Assembly (NCBI GenBank): GCA_030528025.1 | Contig: JAUMZP010000002.1 | Location: 1-64,000 of the forward strand | Direction: 5' to 3' | Origin: Candidatus Saccharimonadota bacterium | Lineage (GTDB): Bacteria; Patescibacteriota; Saccharimonadia; Saccharimonadales; Saccharimonadaceae | DNA: 64,000 nucleotides | Shown: positions 43,984 to 52,892 of the stretch, piece by piece | How the letters are laid out: each line of letters opens with the position of its first letter | Numbering within the stretch: the stretch's first letter is position 1 | Notes under the pieces: model-generated | Told to the model about the DNA's origin: nothing | The model's input: the letters and a program-made list of their open reading frames with translations, nothing else | Databases searched by the model: none | Made by a program: the position numbers and the translations under genes

Positions 43984-44063
43984 CCTATACCACCTCACAC
44001 TTTACCTATTCTGGCAAACGATATAGACTAGAAGGAGACAGGTGGCAAAAGCAAGGAGGCGAT

Positions 44064-45434
44064 ATGCGGACGGCAATGGTGAAAAGTGTGCTCAGTGTCA
44101 TGATGATAGCAGTCGGATGCCAGCTGATGACTCCAGTATCAGCTCAGGCTGCGGAGCGGAAGACAATCTCGGTCTATGTCAGTGACGAGAATCTCCCAAA
44201 GGTGACTGACGACCATCTGAAGATGATCGATCGGCTCATTGTCCATTTTGGGCGTATTGCAGCCGATGGACATCTAACGCTTAATACGTTGCCGCACCTT
44301 AGGCAGTCAGCCACGCTGCAGCGGATTCGGGCGGTTAATCCGCGTATCTCCCCTGTTCTCTCGATTGGTGGTGGTAATGATGCCGCGCGAAGTGAGTTTG
44401 ATGCGATGGTGTGCCACGCAAGTACCCGGCAGGCCTTTGTGAGCTCTGTTAAGGAGGCGCTGCAGGCTCATCAGTTAGATGGGGTGGATATCGACTGGGA
44501 ATTTCCAAAGGGGAGCCAGCAGGCTGATTTGATTGCTCTCTTGCGCGAATTGCGCGCGGCAACGACCACCAGTGGACGCCGACCGAGTATTTCGATGACC
44601 GGTGCACCGGCCAAGTGGTATGCCGAGCAAAATAAGTTTGCTGAGTACCAGCAGTATCTTGACCAGATTGCGATCATGACGTATGACATGCGGGGGTTTG
44701 GCTCGTTCAAGACGCACGCTGGTCACCATGCCGGACTCTATACCGCGTCGGATGACCCGCTCGACCAGAGTGCCAACTCGGCGGTGCAGCACTACCAAGC
44801 CCATGGTGCGCCAACAAACAAATTAATGATTGGAGTGGGGTGGTATAGCCGGCGGTTTACCTCAGTTCCTGAGGTGAATCATGGGTTGCACCAGCCTGTG
44901 GGAGATACCCAAAAGGCTGGCGAGTACCACACCACGTATGACCGGCTCGAGCGAGAGTATATTAACAAGAATGGCTACACTCGCTACTGGGACGACGCAA
45001 GCAAAGCGCCCTATCTCTATAATGCTGCGCGGCGTGAATTTATTAGCTACGACGATGCGGAATCGATGAAGTACAAGGCAGAGTATGTCCAGCAGCACAA
45101 TTTGCAAGGGATTATTGTCTGGCGCTATCTTTCTGATCCGCAGAGTAATGATGCGTTGCTGCGGCAGCTTGACCACACGCTGCATGGCAGCACTGCGTCA
45201 TCGTCGATTCAGTCGCAATCAAATCAGTCACAGAATACTACGCTGCCACCAAAGGTGATGCATATCTCGCAGGTTGAGCAGTCGCAGCCAAGCCAGCCGC
45301 AGCGAGAGGGGGCATTGGCGGCTGCCGGTGATAATGTTCCGCTGCTCTATTATGGCGGTGCGGCGCTGGTTGTGCTGGGTGGAGTTGGCGCGGCAGTGTC
45401 TGCCAGGCGTCGCCGGCGCGCTGTGCGGCGTTGA
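44064..45434 (+). CDS. secreted, anchored GH18 chitinase-like hydrolase
   Basis: A 456-residue exported protein. Signal peptide about 1-29 (ending SAQAAE), then a GH18 TIM barrel (about 33-375) with the SIGGG strand and the catalytic box DGVDIDWEF (DxxDxDxE complete, near 140), MTYDMRGFG and IIVWRYLSD. A Ser/Gln linker precedes a C-terminal helix (LLYYGGAALVVLGGVGAA) and a run of Arg, which anchors it to the membrane. GH18 enzymes cut chitin or GlcNAc-containing glycans (endo-beta-N-acetylglucosaminidases). GGAGG supports ATG 44064. Action on neighbouring wall or host glycans is inference. Confidence 0.9.
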   Translation: MRTAMVKSVLSVMMIAVGCQLMTPVSAQAAERKTISVYVSDENLPKVTDDHLKMIDRLIVHFGRIAADGHLTLNTLPHLRQSATLQRIRAVNPRISPVLSIGGGNDAARSEFDAMVCHASTRQAFVSSVKEALQAHQLDGVDIDWEFPKGSQQADLIALLRELRAATTTSGRRPSISMTGAPAKWYAEQNKFAEYQQYLDQIAIMTYDMRGFGSFKTHAGHHAGLYTASDDPLDQSANSAVQHYQAHGAPTNKLMIGVGWYSRRFTSVPEVNHGLHQPVGDTQKAGEYHTTYDRLEREYINKNGYTRYWDDASKAPYLYNAARREFISYDDAESMKYKAEYVQQHNLQGIIVWRYLSDPQSNDALLRQLDHTLHGSTASSSIQSQSNQSQNTTLPPKVMHISQVEQSQPSQPQREGALAAAGDNVPLLYYGGAALVVLGGVGAAVSARRRRRAVRR

Positions 45435-45467
45435 CAATAAATAGTTTAGTAAGTAAACTATTAGAGC
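45431..45467 (+). promoter_or_regulatory. promoter and MarR operator of the ABC exporter operon
   Basis: TTGACA (45431-45436) and TAAACT (45454-45459) are 17 bp apart. A perfect inverted repeat, AATAGTTTA (45440-45448), five bases, TAAACTATT (45454-45462), fills the spacer and overlaps the -10 box. ATG 45468 follows after eight bases. Confidence 0.82.
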
Positions 45468-45938
45468 ATGACGATAGAAGTACCCCCGAGCGCGCAGTCG
45501 CAGCGTCAAGAATGGATTGAGCACATTATGAGCTGCGTGTTTCAGTTCAAGCAGCGCCTAGCCCATGCCGCGCGCCAGACCGACCAGCAGTTTGGTTTGA
45601 CGCCAGTCCACTGGTACGTGCTGAGTCTGCTGCATCGTGGAGCTATCGAGACAATGGGTGATGTCGCGGCAAAGCTGTGTGTTTCTAAGGGCGCGGCGAC
45701 GCAGATTCTTGATGCGCTGGTGGCACAAAAGCTCGTTCAGCGTACGCTTGATCCGCACGATCGACGGGTGGTGCGTCTGCAGTTGACGACGCAGAGCCAG
45801 CTAATGACCGACCGCTTTCAGCAGTATATGACGGAGACTGTTGCCGACCTCTTTGCGGTGCTGAGCGATGCTGAGCTGGCGCAGCTTGGCCAGCTGATTG
45901 ATAAAGTGGCTCAGGGCTACCGGGCGGAGCGAACATGA
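45468..45938 (+). CDS. MarR-family regulator of the adjacent ABC exporter
   Basis: A 156-residue MarR protein: an N-terminal dimer helix, FGLTPVHWYVLSLL, the helix-turn-helix (MGDVAAKLCVSKGAATQILDAL) and the wing with DPHDRRVVRLQLT. The stop overlaps the first exporter gene (ATGA), so the three genes form one operon. The palindrome in its own promoter is the probable operator, giving drug-inducible export. It is one of two MarR operons in the window with 9-5-9 palindromes. Confidence 0.92.
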   Translation: MTIEVPPSAQSQRQEWIEHIMSCVFQFKQRLAHAARQTDQQFGLTPVHWYVLSLLHRGAIETMGDVAAKLCVSKGAATQILDALVAQKLVQRTLDPHDRRVVRLQLTTQSQLMTDRFQQYMTETVADLFAVLSDAELAQLGQLIDKVAQGYRAERT

Positions 45939-47716
45939 CGTATATCTGGCGATTACTCTGGGGATATTGGTGGCAGCTGGGGTTGCTGGTTGCTGCGACG
46001 TATGGCTCAGTGATGGCAACGCTTAGTTTGCCAGACTTTATGGCAGCGATTATTAATAAGGGTATCGTTGGCGCAGATATGGCCGTTCTGTGGCATAATG
46101 GCTGGCAGATGATTGTGGTAACGCTGGCGGGTGCAGTGGGGACGATTGTATCAGTTTTCTTTGCAACGCGGATTGCGACAGGCCTCAGTCAGCAGCTGCG
46201 CGATCAAGTGTTTGCCCGGGTGGAGGATTATGCTGTGGCGGACTTTAACTGTTTCTCGACAGCGTCGCTTATAACTCGCTCGACCAACGACACCCAGCAG
46301 ATCCAATCGACAGCGATTATGCTACTGCGCATTGCCTTGATGGCACCGATTATGGCTGTGGCTGGCCTGCACAAGGCGCTGGCCAATGCACCGAGTCTGA
46401 GCTGGATTATTGCCCTGGCAGTTGCCGTGCTTTTGGCAGTCATTATTGGCTTGTTTATTGCGGCGATGCCTCGCTTTCAGCGGCTGCAGAGCGTGGTGGA
46501 CAAGCTGAACTTAGTCGCCCGCGAGAACTTGACGGGCCTGCGCGTCGTGCGCGCTTTTCATACCGAAGCGGTCGAAGAAGCAAAATTTGATGCCGTCAAC
46601 CACGAGCTGACCAGGCTCAATCTGGTGGTCAATCGCCTTATGATGGTGATGGAGCCAGTGATGATGTTAATAATGAATCTCGCGAGTGTGGCAGTGGTGT
46701 GGTATGGCGCGCTGGCAATTGGTGATGGGCGCCTCGCAATTGGCAATATGATGGCCTTTTTGCAATATGCTTTGCAGGTGATTATGTCGTTCTTGATGAT
46801 CTCGATGGTGTTTATTATGGCACCGCGCGCGGCTGTGTCGGTGCGGCGAGTGGCAGAGGTGCTCGATACCGAGCCGTCGATCACCGACCCGGCTGAGCCT
46901 CAGCCGCTCACGCCGGGTGGCACGGGGCGGATTGAATTTCGCAATGTTACCTTTGCCTACCCAGGGGCAGATGAGCCAGTGCTCAGTAACATTAGCTTTG
47001 TGGCGGAGCCTGGCCAGACGACGGCGTTTATTGGCAGCACGGGCTCGGGCAAGTCGACATTAGTTAATCTGATCCTGCGGTTTTATGATGTGTCGGCCGG
47101 GCAGATTTTGCTTGATGGGGTGGATATTCGCAATCTGAGACTCAAGGATTTGGCTAGCCAGATTGGCTATGTTCCACAAAAGGGTGTGCTGTTTCGGGGT
47201 AGTATTGCCAGTAATATTGCCTATGGTGCGCCTGAAGCAGATAAGGCGGTGATTGCTCATGCGGCAGAGGTGGCCCAGGCGAGTGACTTTATTGCCCAGC
47301 TTGATAATGGTATGGAAAGCGCGGTCGCGCAGGGCGGCACAAATGTCTCGGGTGGGCAGCGCCAGCGCCTAGCGATCGCCCGGGCGTTGGCGGCGCAGCC
47401 CCAGGTATATATCTTTGACGATTCGTTTTCGGCGCTTGATGCGCGGACGGACGCGGCGCTGCGCCGCCGGCTGACACAGGAGGTGGCGGGCAAGACGGTG
47501 CTGATTGTCGGGCAGCGGATCAATACGATCGCCCAGGCGGATACAATTATTGTCCTTGATGAAGGCCGGATTGTTGGCCAGGGGCAGCACCAGGAACTGA
47601 TGAAAACCTGTGCGGTGTACCAAGAGATCGCCGCGTCACAGCTCAGTAAGGGCGAGTTGGCTGTGCTTGAGCGGCCTGCTTTGCTTGGCACCGCCGCGCA
47701 AGGAGGGGCGTTATGA
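45935..47716 (+). CDS. heterodimeric ABC multidrug exporter, degenerate-site subunit
   Basis: A 593-residue ABC half-transporter: six-helix membrane domain (about 1-320) and ATPase domain. Walker A GSTGSGKST, signature NVSGGQRQRLAIARAL and Walker B VYIFDDSFSALD. The catalytic Glu after Walker B is Asp, as in the TM287/LmrC/BmrC type of subunit, so one ATP site of the heterodimer is slow. It overlaps its partner gene by four bases (ATGA), which supports equal production. Exports hydrophobic compounds; the substrate is unknown. Confidence 0.93.
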   Translation: MTYIWRLLWGYWWQLGLLVAATYGSVMATLSLPDFMAAIINKGIVGADMAVLWHNGWQMIVVTLAGAVGTIVSVFFATRIATGLSQQLRDQVFARVEDYAVADFNCFSTASLITRSTNDTQQIQSTAIMLLRIALMAPIMAVAGLHKALANAPSLSWIIALAVAVLLAVIIGLFIAAMPRFQRLQSVVDKLNLVARENLTGLRVVRAFHTEAVEEAKFDAVNHELTRLNLVVNRLMMVMEPVMMLIMNLASVAVVWYGALAIGDGRLAIGNMMAFLQYALQVIMSFLMISMVFIMAPRAAVSVRRVAEVLDTEPSITDPAEPQPLTPGGTGRIEFRNVTFAYPGADEPVLSNISFVAEPGQTTAFIGSTGSGKSTLVNLILRFYDVSAGQILLDGVDIRNLRLKDLASQIGYVPQKGVLFRGSIASNIAYGAPEADKAVIAHAAEVAQASDFIAQLDNGMESAVAQGGTNVSGGQRQRLAIARALAAQPQVYIFDDSFSALDARTDAALRRRLTQEVAGKTVLIVGQRINTIAQADTIIVLDEGRIVGQGQHQELMKTCAVYQEIAASQLSKGELAVLERPALLGTAAQGGAL

Positions 47717-49734
47717 GCCAGCAATCGTCTGCACGGCCGCGCTCATCGGGAGTGCGCCGCGGCCCAATGGGTGGGCCAGTCGCTGGCGGCGGGACGGAGC
47801 GAGCCAAGGATTTCCGTGGGACGGTGCGCACGCTGCTACAGTATCTGCGCGTCTTTCGTTGGCAGCTGACCCTAGTCGTTGGCTTCACGATAATGAGCAC
47901 GCTGTTTGCAATTGTTAGCCCCAAGCTGCTTGGCAATGCGACCAACCAGATTGTCGATGACTACACGCGCCTGCGTACGTATGATGCTCTCCACGAGAAG
48001 CTTCCTGCTGGCGTGACGATCCCTGCGGGCATGACGGGTGAGCAATTTATGGCATCGCCCCAAGGTAAGCAGCTCGTTGAGGCGCTGCCTGTTTCGACCC
48101 ACGACACAGTCAAGACGCTCGATCTGGGCACGCGCCCTACCTTCCATTACGATGCAATTTTGCAGATTGTCCTTTGGCTGATTGGGCTCTATGTGGTCAG
48201 TGCGCTGTTTCGCTATGGACAGGCCTGGCTGATGACGAATATTACCCAGAAGCTGACGTACCAGCTGCGCCGCGATATCTCAAAGGCGATCAATCGCTTG
48301 CCGCTGCGCTACTTCGACACGCAAACGCATGGCGAAGTCCTCAGTCGCGTCACGAATGATGTCGATACGGTGAGCCAAACGCTTAACCAGAGCTTGTCGC
48401 AAATGATGAGTGCGGTGGTGATGCTGATCGGGATCTTGGGGATGATGTTGTCGATTAGCTGGTTGCTCACTGTAGTGGCACTCTTAGTTCTACCGCTGTC
48501 GATGGGACTGATCATTATGATTACCAGGCGCTCACAAACGCAGTTTATCCGCCAGCAAGATGAGCTAGGCGAGCTCAATGGCCACATTGAGGAGATGTAT
48601 GCTGGCCACCAGGTGATGCGTGCTTTTCGCGGGCAGGAGCGTTCGCTGAAGACGTTTCGGCAGATTAACCAGCGGCTTTTCTCGAGCGCGTGGCAGTCGC
48701 AGTTCCTCTCTGGTTTGATGTATCCAGTGATGAATGTGGTGGGGAATATTGGCTATGTTGGCGTGGCGGTGCTCGGTGGATGGCTGGCAATTGAGGGGCG
48801 GATTAAGATTGGCGATATTCAAGCCTTTATCCAGTATATGCAACAGTTTAACCAGCCGATTACTCAGACAGCGAATATTGCCAATGTGCTGCAATCGACG
48901 GCGACTGCGGCTGAGCGGGTCTTTGAATTTCTCAAAGAACCAGCCGAAGCACCTGACCCAGTGCCTGCTACGACGCTGCCAGTGGTGCGCGGCGAAGTGG
49001 AGTTTCGCGATGTTGTCTTTGGCTACGACACAAAGACGCCGGTTATTAAGCACCTCTCGGCTCACATTCACCTTGGCCAGCGGGTGGCGATTGTTGGGCC
49101 AACGGGCGCGGGCAAGACAACGCTAGTCAATCTGTTGATGCGATTTTATGATATTGATAGTGGCCAGATCCTGATCGATGGCGTGGATATTGCTCAGATG
49201 ACGCGCAGCAGTGTCCGGCAGCTCTTTGGCATGGTGCTGCAAGATACGTGGCTTTTCCATGGGACGATCCGCGACAACCTGCGCTATGGTAACCCTGAGG
49301 CGAGCGAAGCTGAGCTGTTGGTGGCGGCGCGTGATGCGCATGTCGACCATTTTGTCCGGTCGCTGCCGGGTGGCTACGACATGGTGCTAGACGAAGCGGC
49401 GACTAATATCTCGCAAGGGGAGAAACAGCTGCTGACAATTGCCCGTGCTATGCTTGCCAAGACGCCTATGCTTATCTTAGATGAAGCGACTAGCTCGGTT
49501 GATACCCGCACTGAGGTACTGATCCAGCAGGCGATGGATAGGTTAATGCAGCACAAGACAAGCTTTGTTATTGCCCATCGCCTGAGCACGATTCGTGACG
49601 CCGATCTCATCCTTGTGGTGAAGGACGGTAATGTTATCGAGCAGGGTACACATGACGAGCTACTCGCCCAGAATGGCTTTTATGCGGAATTGTACCAGAG
49701 CCAGTTTGCGGAAGACGTCGATAAACCTGCGTAG
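47713..49734 (+). CDS. heterodimeric ABC multidrug exporter, canonical-site subunit
   Basis: A 673-residue partner of the previous subunit, like TM288/LmrD. A disordered N terminus (Ser/Arg/Gly-rich, about 35 residues) precedes the membrane domain, which has a 50-60-residue insertion between helices 1 and 2 (around residues 80-135), a feature of this subunit class. ATPase motifs: GPTGAGKTT, NISQGEKQLLTIARAM and MLILDEATSSVD with the catalytic Glu present. The signature has SQGE instead of SGGQ, again typical. Its 3' end overlaps an opposing gene by 75 bases. Confidence 0.93.
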   Translation: MSQQSSARPRSSGVRRGPMGGPVAGGGTERAKDFRGTVRTLLQYLRVFRWQLTLVVGFTIMSTLFAIVSPKLLGNATNQIVDDYTRLRTYDALHEKLPAGVTIPAGMTGEQFMASPQGKQLVEALPVSTHDTVKTLDLGTRPTFHYDAILQIVLWLIGLYVVSALFRYGQAWLMTNITQKLTYQLRRDISKAINRLPLRYFDTQTHGEVLSRVTNDVDTVSQTLNQSLSQMMSAVVMLIGILGMMLSISWLLTVVALLVLPLSMGLIIMITRRSQTQFIRQQDELGELNGHIEEMYAGHQVMRAFRGQERSLKTFRQINQRLFSSAWQSQFLSGLMYPVMNVVGNIGYVGVAVLGGWLAIEGRIKIGDIQAFIQYMQQFNQPITQTANIANVLQSTATAAERVFEFLKEPAEAPDPVPATTLPVVRGEVEFRDVVFGYDTKTPVIKHLSAHIHLGQRVAIVGPTGAGKTTLVNLLMRFYDIDSGQILIDGVDIAQMTRSSVRQLFGMVLQDTWLFHGTIRDNLRYGNPEASEAELLVAARDAHVDHFVRSLPGGYDMVLDEAATNISQGEKQLLTIARAMLAKTPMLILDEATSSVDTRTEVLIQQAMDRLMQHKTSFVIAHRLSTIRDADLILVVKDGNVIEQGTHDELLAQNGFYAELYQSQFAEDVDKPA

Positions 49735-50088
49735 TAAGCTGTCTAGAGCTAACTGCGTCATGTGTTTATAGATATACCTAATTTTTTCGTTCTCTCCGAT
49801 GTGTTCGCTCATCCCGTGTGGGTCGCTTGATGCGTGCAGCAGGACAGCCTGATCGCCATCCGTTCTTTCGAGGACTTCAAGGATTGTATAATGACCGGTG
49901 TTTAATTTCTGATTAAGCTCTGGCAAGCCTCGACCATCCATGTCATCGTGTGTGCCGTTAATTTTACGGATAACTAATTCCTCGATCTCGTAAATGACGC
50001 GACTTTTGCGCCATGATACAACCGCAACCACGACAGAGGCGATTGATATGAACAGAGATAGGAGTGCGATACTATCGGGTAGAGACAT
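49660..50088 (-). CDS. small single-pass membrane protein, unknown function
   Basis: A 142-residue protein with an N-terminal membrane helix (about 5-26, IALLSLFISIASVVVAVVSW) followed by a charged helix and a soluble alpha/beta domain (HYTILEVLERTDGDQAVLLHAS). The family is not recognised. It follows the PEBP gene by 27 bases on the same strand and may be co-transcribed. Its last 25 codons overlap the convergent ABC exporter gene, which is unusual here; the tail could have been extended by loss of an earlier stop. Confidence 0.6.
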   Translation of the reverse strand: MSLPDSIALLSLFISIASVVVAVVSWRKSRVIYEIEELVIRKINGTHDDMDGRGLPELNQKLNTGHYTILEVLERTDGDQAVLLHASSDPHGMSEHIGENEKIRYIYKHMTQLALDSLLRRFIDVFRKLALVQFRIKAILGE

Positions 50089-50115
50089 TGGTTTATAAGG
50101 TTAATTAATCGCTTG

Positions 50116-50577
50116 TTAGCGCAAATCGAATATATCCAGCGCGCCAAAGTTCCCCGTTAGCATGGTGCGCTCGATGATGTGCGGAGCGATTGCTTTGGAG
50201 AATTTCTTGGGGCGTGTTTTGGCGGGGAGGTCAAGTACGGTATTGAGTGCATAGACAAAGAATTGGTAGCGATGCGTGCCGAAGGCGGGGTGTGGGCCGC
50301 CCCAGCCTGGCTTACCCCAGGTGGTAGTACCTTCGATGGCGTCGTGGGGGAGGTAGTCGCTGCCAATTTCTGTAGTGGTGGGTGGGAGGTTCCAGACAAT
50401 CCAGTGGTAGAAGCCACCAATGAAGGGTGCGTCGGGGCTATAGCACACCACGGCGAGACTTTGGGTGCCGTCAGGGACATCGCTGATGGCGAGAGGTGGT
50501 CGCTGGTTGCCGCCGAAGCGCGAATAGATCTTTGGTATTTTGGTGTTGTTTTTGAAGGCGGGGCTGGTGACTTTCAT
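50116..50577 (-). CDS. YbhB/YbcL-type phosphatidylethanolamine-binding protein
   Basis: A 153-residue PEBP-family protein: MKVTSPAFKNNTKIPKIYSR, CYSPDAPFIGGFYHWIVWNL (DPDAP-like and GxxxHW ligand-pocket motifs) and GPHPAFGTHRYQFFVYAL. Bacterial members are small and mostly uncharacterised; some inhibit proteases or kinases. The start at ATG 50577 is set by TATACT six bases upstream; the frame extends to 50682 through that promoter. The length matches bacterial YbhB (about 158). Confidence 0.9.
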   Translation of the reverse strand: MKVTSPAFKNNTKIPKIYSRFGGNQRPPLAISDVPDGTQSLAVVCYSPDAPFIGGFYHWIVWNLPPTTTEIGSDYLPHDAIEGTTTWGKPGWGGPHPAFGTHRYQFFVYALNTVLDLPAKTRPKKFSKAIAPHIIERTMLTGNFGALDIFDLR

Positions 50578-50583
50578 GGTTAT

Positions 50584-50589
50584 AGTATA
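50584..50589 (-). promoter_or_regulatory. -10 box fixing the start of the PEBP gene
   Basis: TATACT on the minus strand, six bases before ATG 50577. Confidence 0.65.
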
Positions 50590-50704
50590 CCGTATACTGG
50601 TCATGCTCGCCAGAATAATTTCGATCAAATGGCATACAAATGGGATTTGTATATGAGAAGGCGCTAAAATGAACCAGGTCATAGCATCATAGGCGATTAT
50701 TTGC

Positions 50705-50710
50705 TATAGT
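50705..50710 (+). promoter_or_regulatory. -10 box of the methyltransferase gene
   Basis: TATAGT, nine bases before ATG 50720, with no Shine-Dalgarno site between. Confidence 0.5.
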
Positions 50711-50719
50711 GGGCCAATA

Positions 50720-51343
50720 ATGATCACCGACCAACTTCTCCGCACTTACCCAATCATCTCCGACCAAGTGGACGAGCGTGAGCTGCGGGTTTTGCTGCGT
50801 GAGCTCGAGCGGCTTCTGAGAGCTGGCTGTCAGGGGTCAGTTGTTGAATTTGGCTGCTATGTGGGGACGACAAGTTTGTTTATTCGGCGCTTGCTCGATG
50901 CGTATCAGCACGCGGGAGCCTTTCACGTCTATGATTCGTTTACTGGTTTGCCAGAGAAGTCGGTGCAGGATGTGAGCGCAGCTGGTGAGCAGTTTGTAGC
51001 AGGGGAGCTTGCTGCAACGCGCAAGGGATTTCTCCAGCAGTTTAAGAAAGCTAGGCTGCGCCCACCGATGGTGCATAAGGCGTGGTTTGCTGAGCTTATG
51101 CCGCATGATGTGCCGGAGGATATTATGTTTGCCTTTCTCGATGGTGACTACTACCAGTCGATTATGGACTCGCTCCGGCTCGTGACGCCGAAGCTGACTC
51201 CTGATGCAGTACTGGTGGTGGATGATTATGCCAATGAGGCGCTGCCTGGTGCAGCCCGGGCAGCCGATGCGTGGCTGTGGGCGCATTCTGGATTTCGCTG
51301 CCGGGTGGAAGCGAGTTTGGCGGTTATGACTCAAGCGGTGTAG
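50720..51343 (+). CDS. TylF/MycF-like SAM-dependent methyltransferase
   Basis: A 207-residue class I methyltransferase resembling TylF/MycF O-methyltransferases. SVVEFGCYVGTTSLFI is the SAM-binding motif I; FHVYDSFTGLPEKS, IMFAFLDGDYYQSIMDSL (DxD metal-type motif) and AVLVVDDYANEALPG follow in the family order. Such enzymes methylate sugar hydroxyls of natural products or cell-surface glycans. No glycosyltransferase lies nearby, so the substrate is unknown. It is a single gene. Confidence 0.85.
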   Translation: MITDQLLRTYPIISDQVDERELRVLLRELERLLRAGCQGSVVEFGCYVGTTSLFIRRLLDAYQHAGAFHVYDSFTGLPEKSVQDVSAAGEQFVAGELAATRKGFLQQFKKARLRPPMVHKAWFAELMPHDVPEDIMFAFLDGDYYQSIMDSLRLVTPKLTPDAVLVVDDYANEALPGAARAADAWLWAHSGFRCRVEASLAVMTQAV

Positions 51344-51656
51344 CAGCAAGCAATCGATAGAGTGATTGGTAAGGTGCCGCTGCATGTTTGTTTTGTGATA
51401 CTCTAGTTTGCTCAGAAAATACCGCGGATATATCAATACAATCGGCAACACTCGCAGTAAATTAAAAAGGCCAGAAACAGCGGTAGGTCGAAACCTTAGG
51501 CTTGTCTGGCCATGGTGATGTCTCCTAGTATAAGGCATGACAGTGGGTGGTATCAACATAGCTTGTTTGAGCCAATGTGACACCTGTTATCCATTGCACT
51601 TACCTCAGAACATGCTACAATGAAAGCATCAACTATAAGCCACACAGGGGGAAAAG
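51344..51656. other. intergenic region upstream of the arginine deiminase operon
   Basis: It contains a minus-strand promoter and terminator that appear to define a small RNA (51459-51520), and the arcA promoter region with TACAAT near 51615-51620 and AGGGGG before GTG 51657. Confidence 0.6.
51459..51520 (-). ncRNA. candidate small RNA of about 60 nt
   Basis: On the minus strand TTGATA (51556-51551) is spaced 18 bp from TATACT (51532-51527). About seven bases later a transcript would begin, containing GGCCAGA ... TCTGGCC arms (51511-51505 and 51475-51469), inner helices, an AGGT-UUCG-ACCT tetraloop hairpin and then TTTTT (51468-51464). Promoter, hairpin and terminator are all in order, with no gene downstream on this strand until 50577. 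It also holds AGGAG and a five-codon frame (M-A-R-Q-A). I recognise no known RNA family. It is divergent from arcA, about 140 bases away. Confidence 0.55.
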
Positions 51657-52892
51657 GTGGACGATCCAATTCATATTACATCAGAAATTGGCCGGTTGAA
51701 GACAGTGCTCTTGCATCGGCCGGGTGAGGAGCTCGAGCATCTCACGCCAGAACATTTGCAGCGCCTATTGTTTGACGATATTCCGTATCTTAAGGTTGCG
51801 CAGGAGGAGCATGATCGCTTTGCGGAGCTGCTCCGCTCGCGTGGGGTCGAAGTGTTGTACTTAGATGAACTTGCCGCCGAGGCACTCGCTGACGAAGCAG
51901 TGCGGCGGCAATTTGTTGTTGAGATGCTGGTGGCATCGAAGCAAGACAACCAGCGAGCATCACGGACGCTCGCTGAGTATTTGCTTGGTATGGAGCCGCG
52001 CCAGATGGTGCGCAAGCTGATGGCAGGGGTGCGCAAAGATGAGATTAGCCTGCCACCCGAGCAGCAGCAGCTTCACACGATGGTAGCGCATGAGCAATAT
52101 CCGTTTTATCTTGACCCAATGCCGAATCTCTACTTTACGCGCGACCCAGCAGCGGCGATTGGCCAAGGTCTGACGATCAACAAGATGCACTGGCCAGCTC
52201 GGCGGCGTGAGTCGCTCTTTATGCGCTATATTATCGACTTCCATCCACGCTTTGCTGGCAAGAACGTACCGGTCTGGTATGATCGCAGCCAACCATTCTC
52301 GATTGAGGGCGGTGATGAGCTGGTGCTCAATAACCACACGATGGCGATCGGTATTAGCGAGCGCACCTCACCAGAGGCGATTGAGCTGATGGCGACGAAG
52401 CTCTTTGCTGAGTCGAATTTTGACACGGTGATTGCCCTTGAGATCCCCAAGAGTCACGCCTTTATGCACCTGGATACTGTCTTTACGATGATTGACCATG
52501 ACAAATTTACTATTCACCCTGAGATTCGAGGCTTTGAGGGGCGGATGAATATCTTCGTCTTGCACAAAGCAGACGGGCAAGCCTACCCAACCATTACCAA
52601 AGAACATAATCTTGAGCAGGTGCTCAGTCAAGCCCTTGGCGTGCCGTCGATTACCTTGATCGAATGCGGTGGCGGTGATGATATCGCTGCAGCACGCGAG
52701 CAGTGGAATGACGGTAGTAATACCTTGGCGATTGCTCCTGGGGTGGTGGTCACCTACGACCGCAACTACGTCACCAACCAAAAACTGCGTGAGGCAGGCG
52801 TCGAAGTGCTGGAGATTACTGGCTCGGAGCTTGGCCGGGGCCGTGGCGGGCCACGCTGCATGAGTATGCCATTAATACGAGAGGATGTGTAA
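51657..52892 (+). CDS. arcA: arginine deiminase
   Basis: A 411-residue arginine deiminase, which converts arginine to citrulline and ammonia. The N-terminal [53 protein letters not shown] (catalytic His/Asp region) and the C-terminal GGPRCMSMP with the nucleophile Cys401 are all present. The start is GTG 51657 with AGGGGG upstream. It is the first gene of arcA-argF-arcD-DDAH-arcC. The ammonia also buffers acid for the cell and its neighbours. Confidence 0.97.
   Translation: MDDPIHITSEIGRLKTVLLHRPGEELEHLTPEHLQRLLFDDIPYLKVAQEEHDRFAELLRSRGVEVLYLDELAAEALADEAVRRQFVVEMLVASKQDNQRASRTLAEYLLGMEPRQMVRKLMAGVRKDEISLPPEQQQLHTMVAHEQYPFYLDPMPNLYFTRDPAAAIGQGLTINKMHWPARRRESLFMRYIIDFHPRFAGKNVPVWYDRSQPFSIEGGDELVLNNHTMAIGISERTSPEAIELMATKLFAESNFDTVIALEIPKSHAFMHLDTVFTMIDHDKFTIHPEIRGFEGRMNIFVLHKADGQAYPTITKEHNLEQVLSQALGVPSITLIECGGGDDIAAAREQWNDGSNTLAIAPGVVVTYDRNYVTNQKLREAGVEVLEITGSELGRGRGGPRCMSMPLIREDV

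Noticed and set aside
51469-51511. Integron attC-like or REP-like site
   Set aside because: The imperfect hairpin is better explained by the adjoining minus-strand promoter and U-tail as a transcribed RNA with a terminator.
50837-51583. 248-codon minus-strand frame opposite the methyltransferase gene
   Set aside because: It covers a recognisable TylF-like gene and the small-RNA region; composition is shadow-like.
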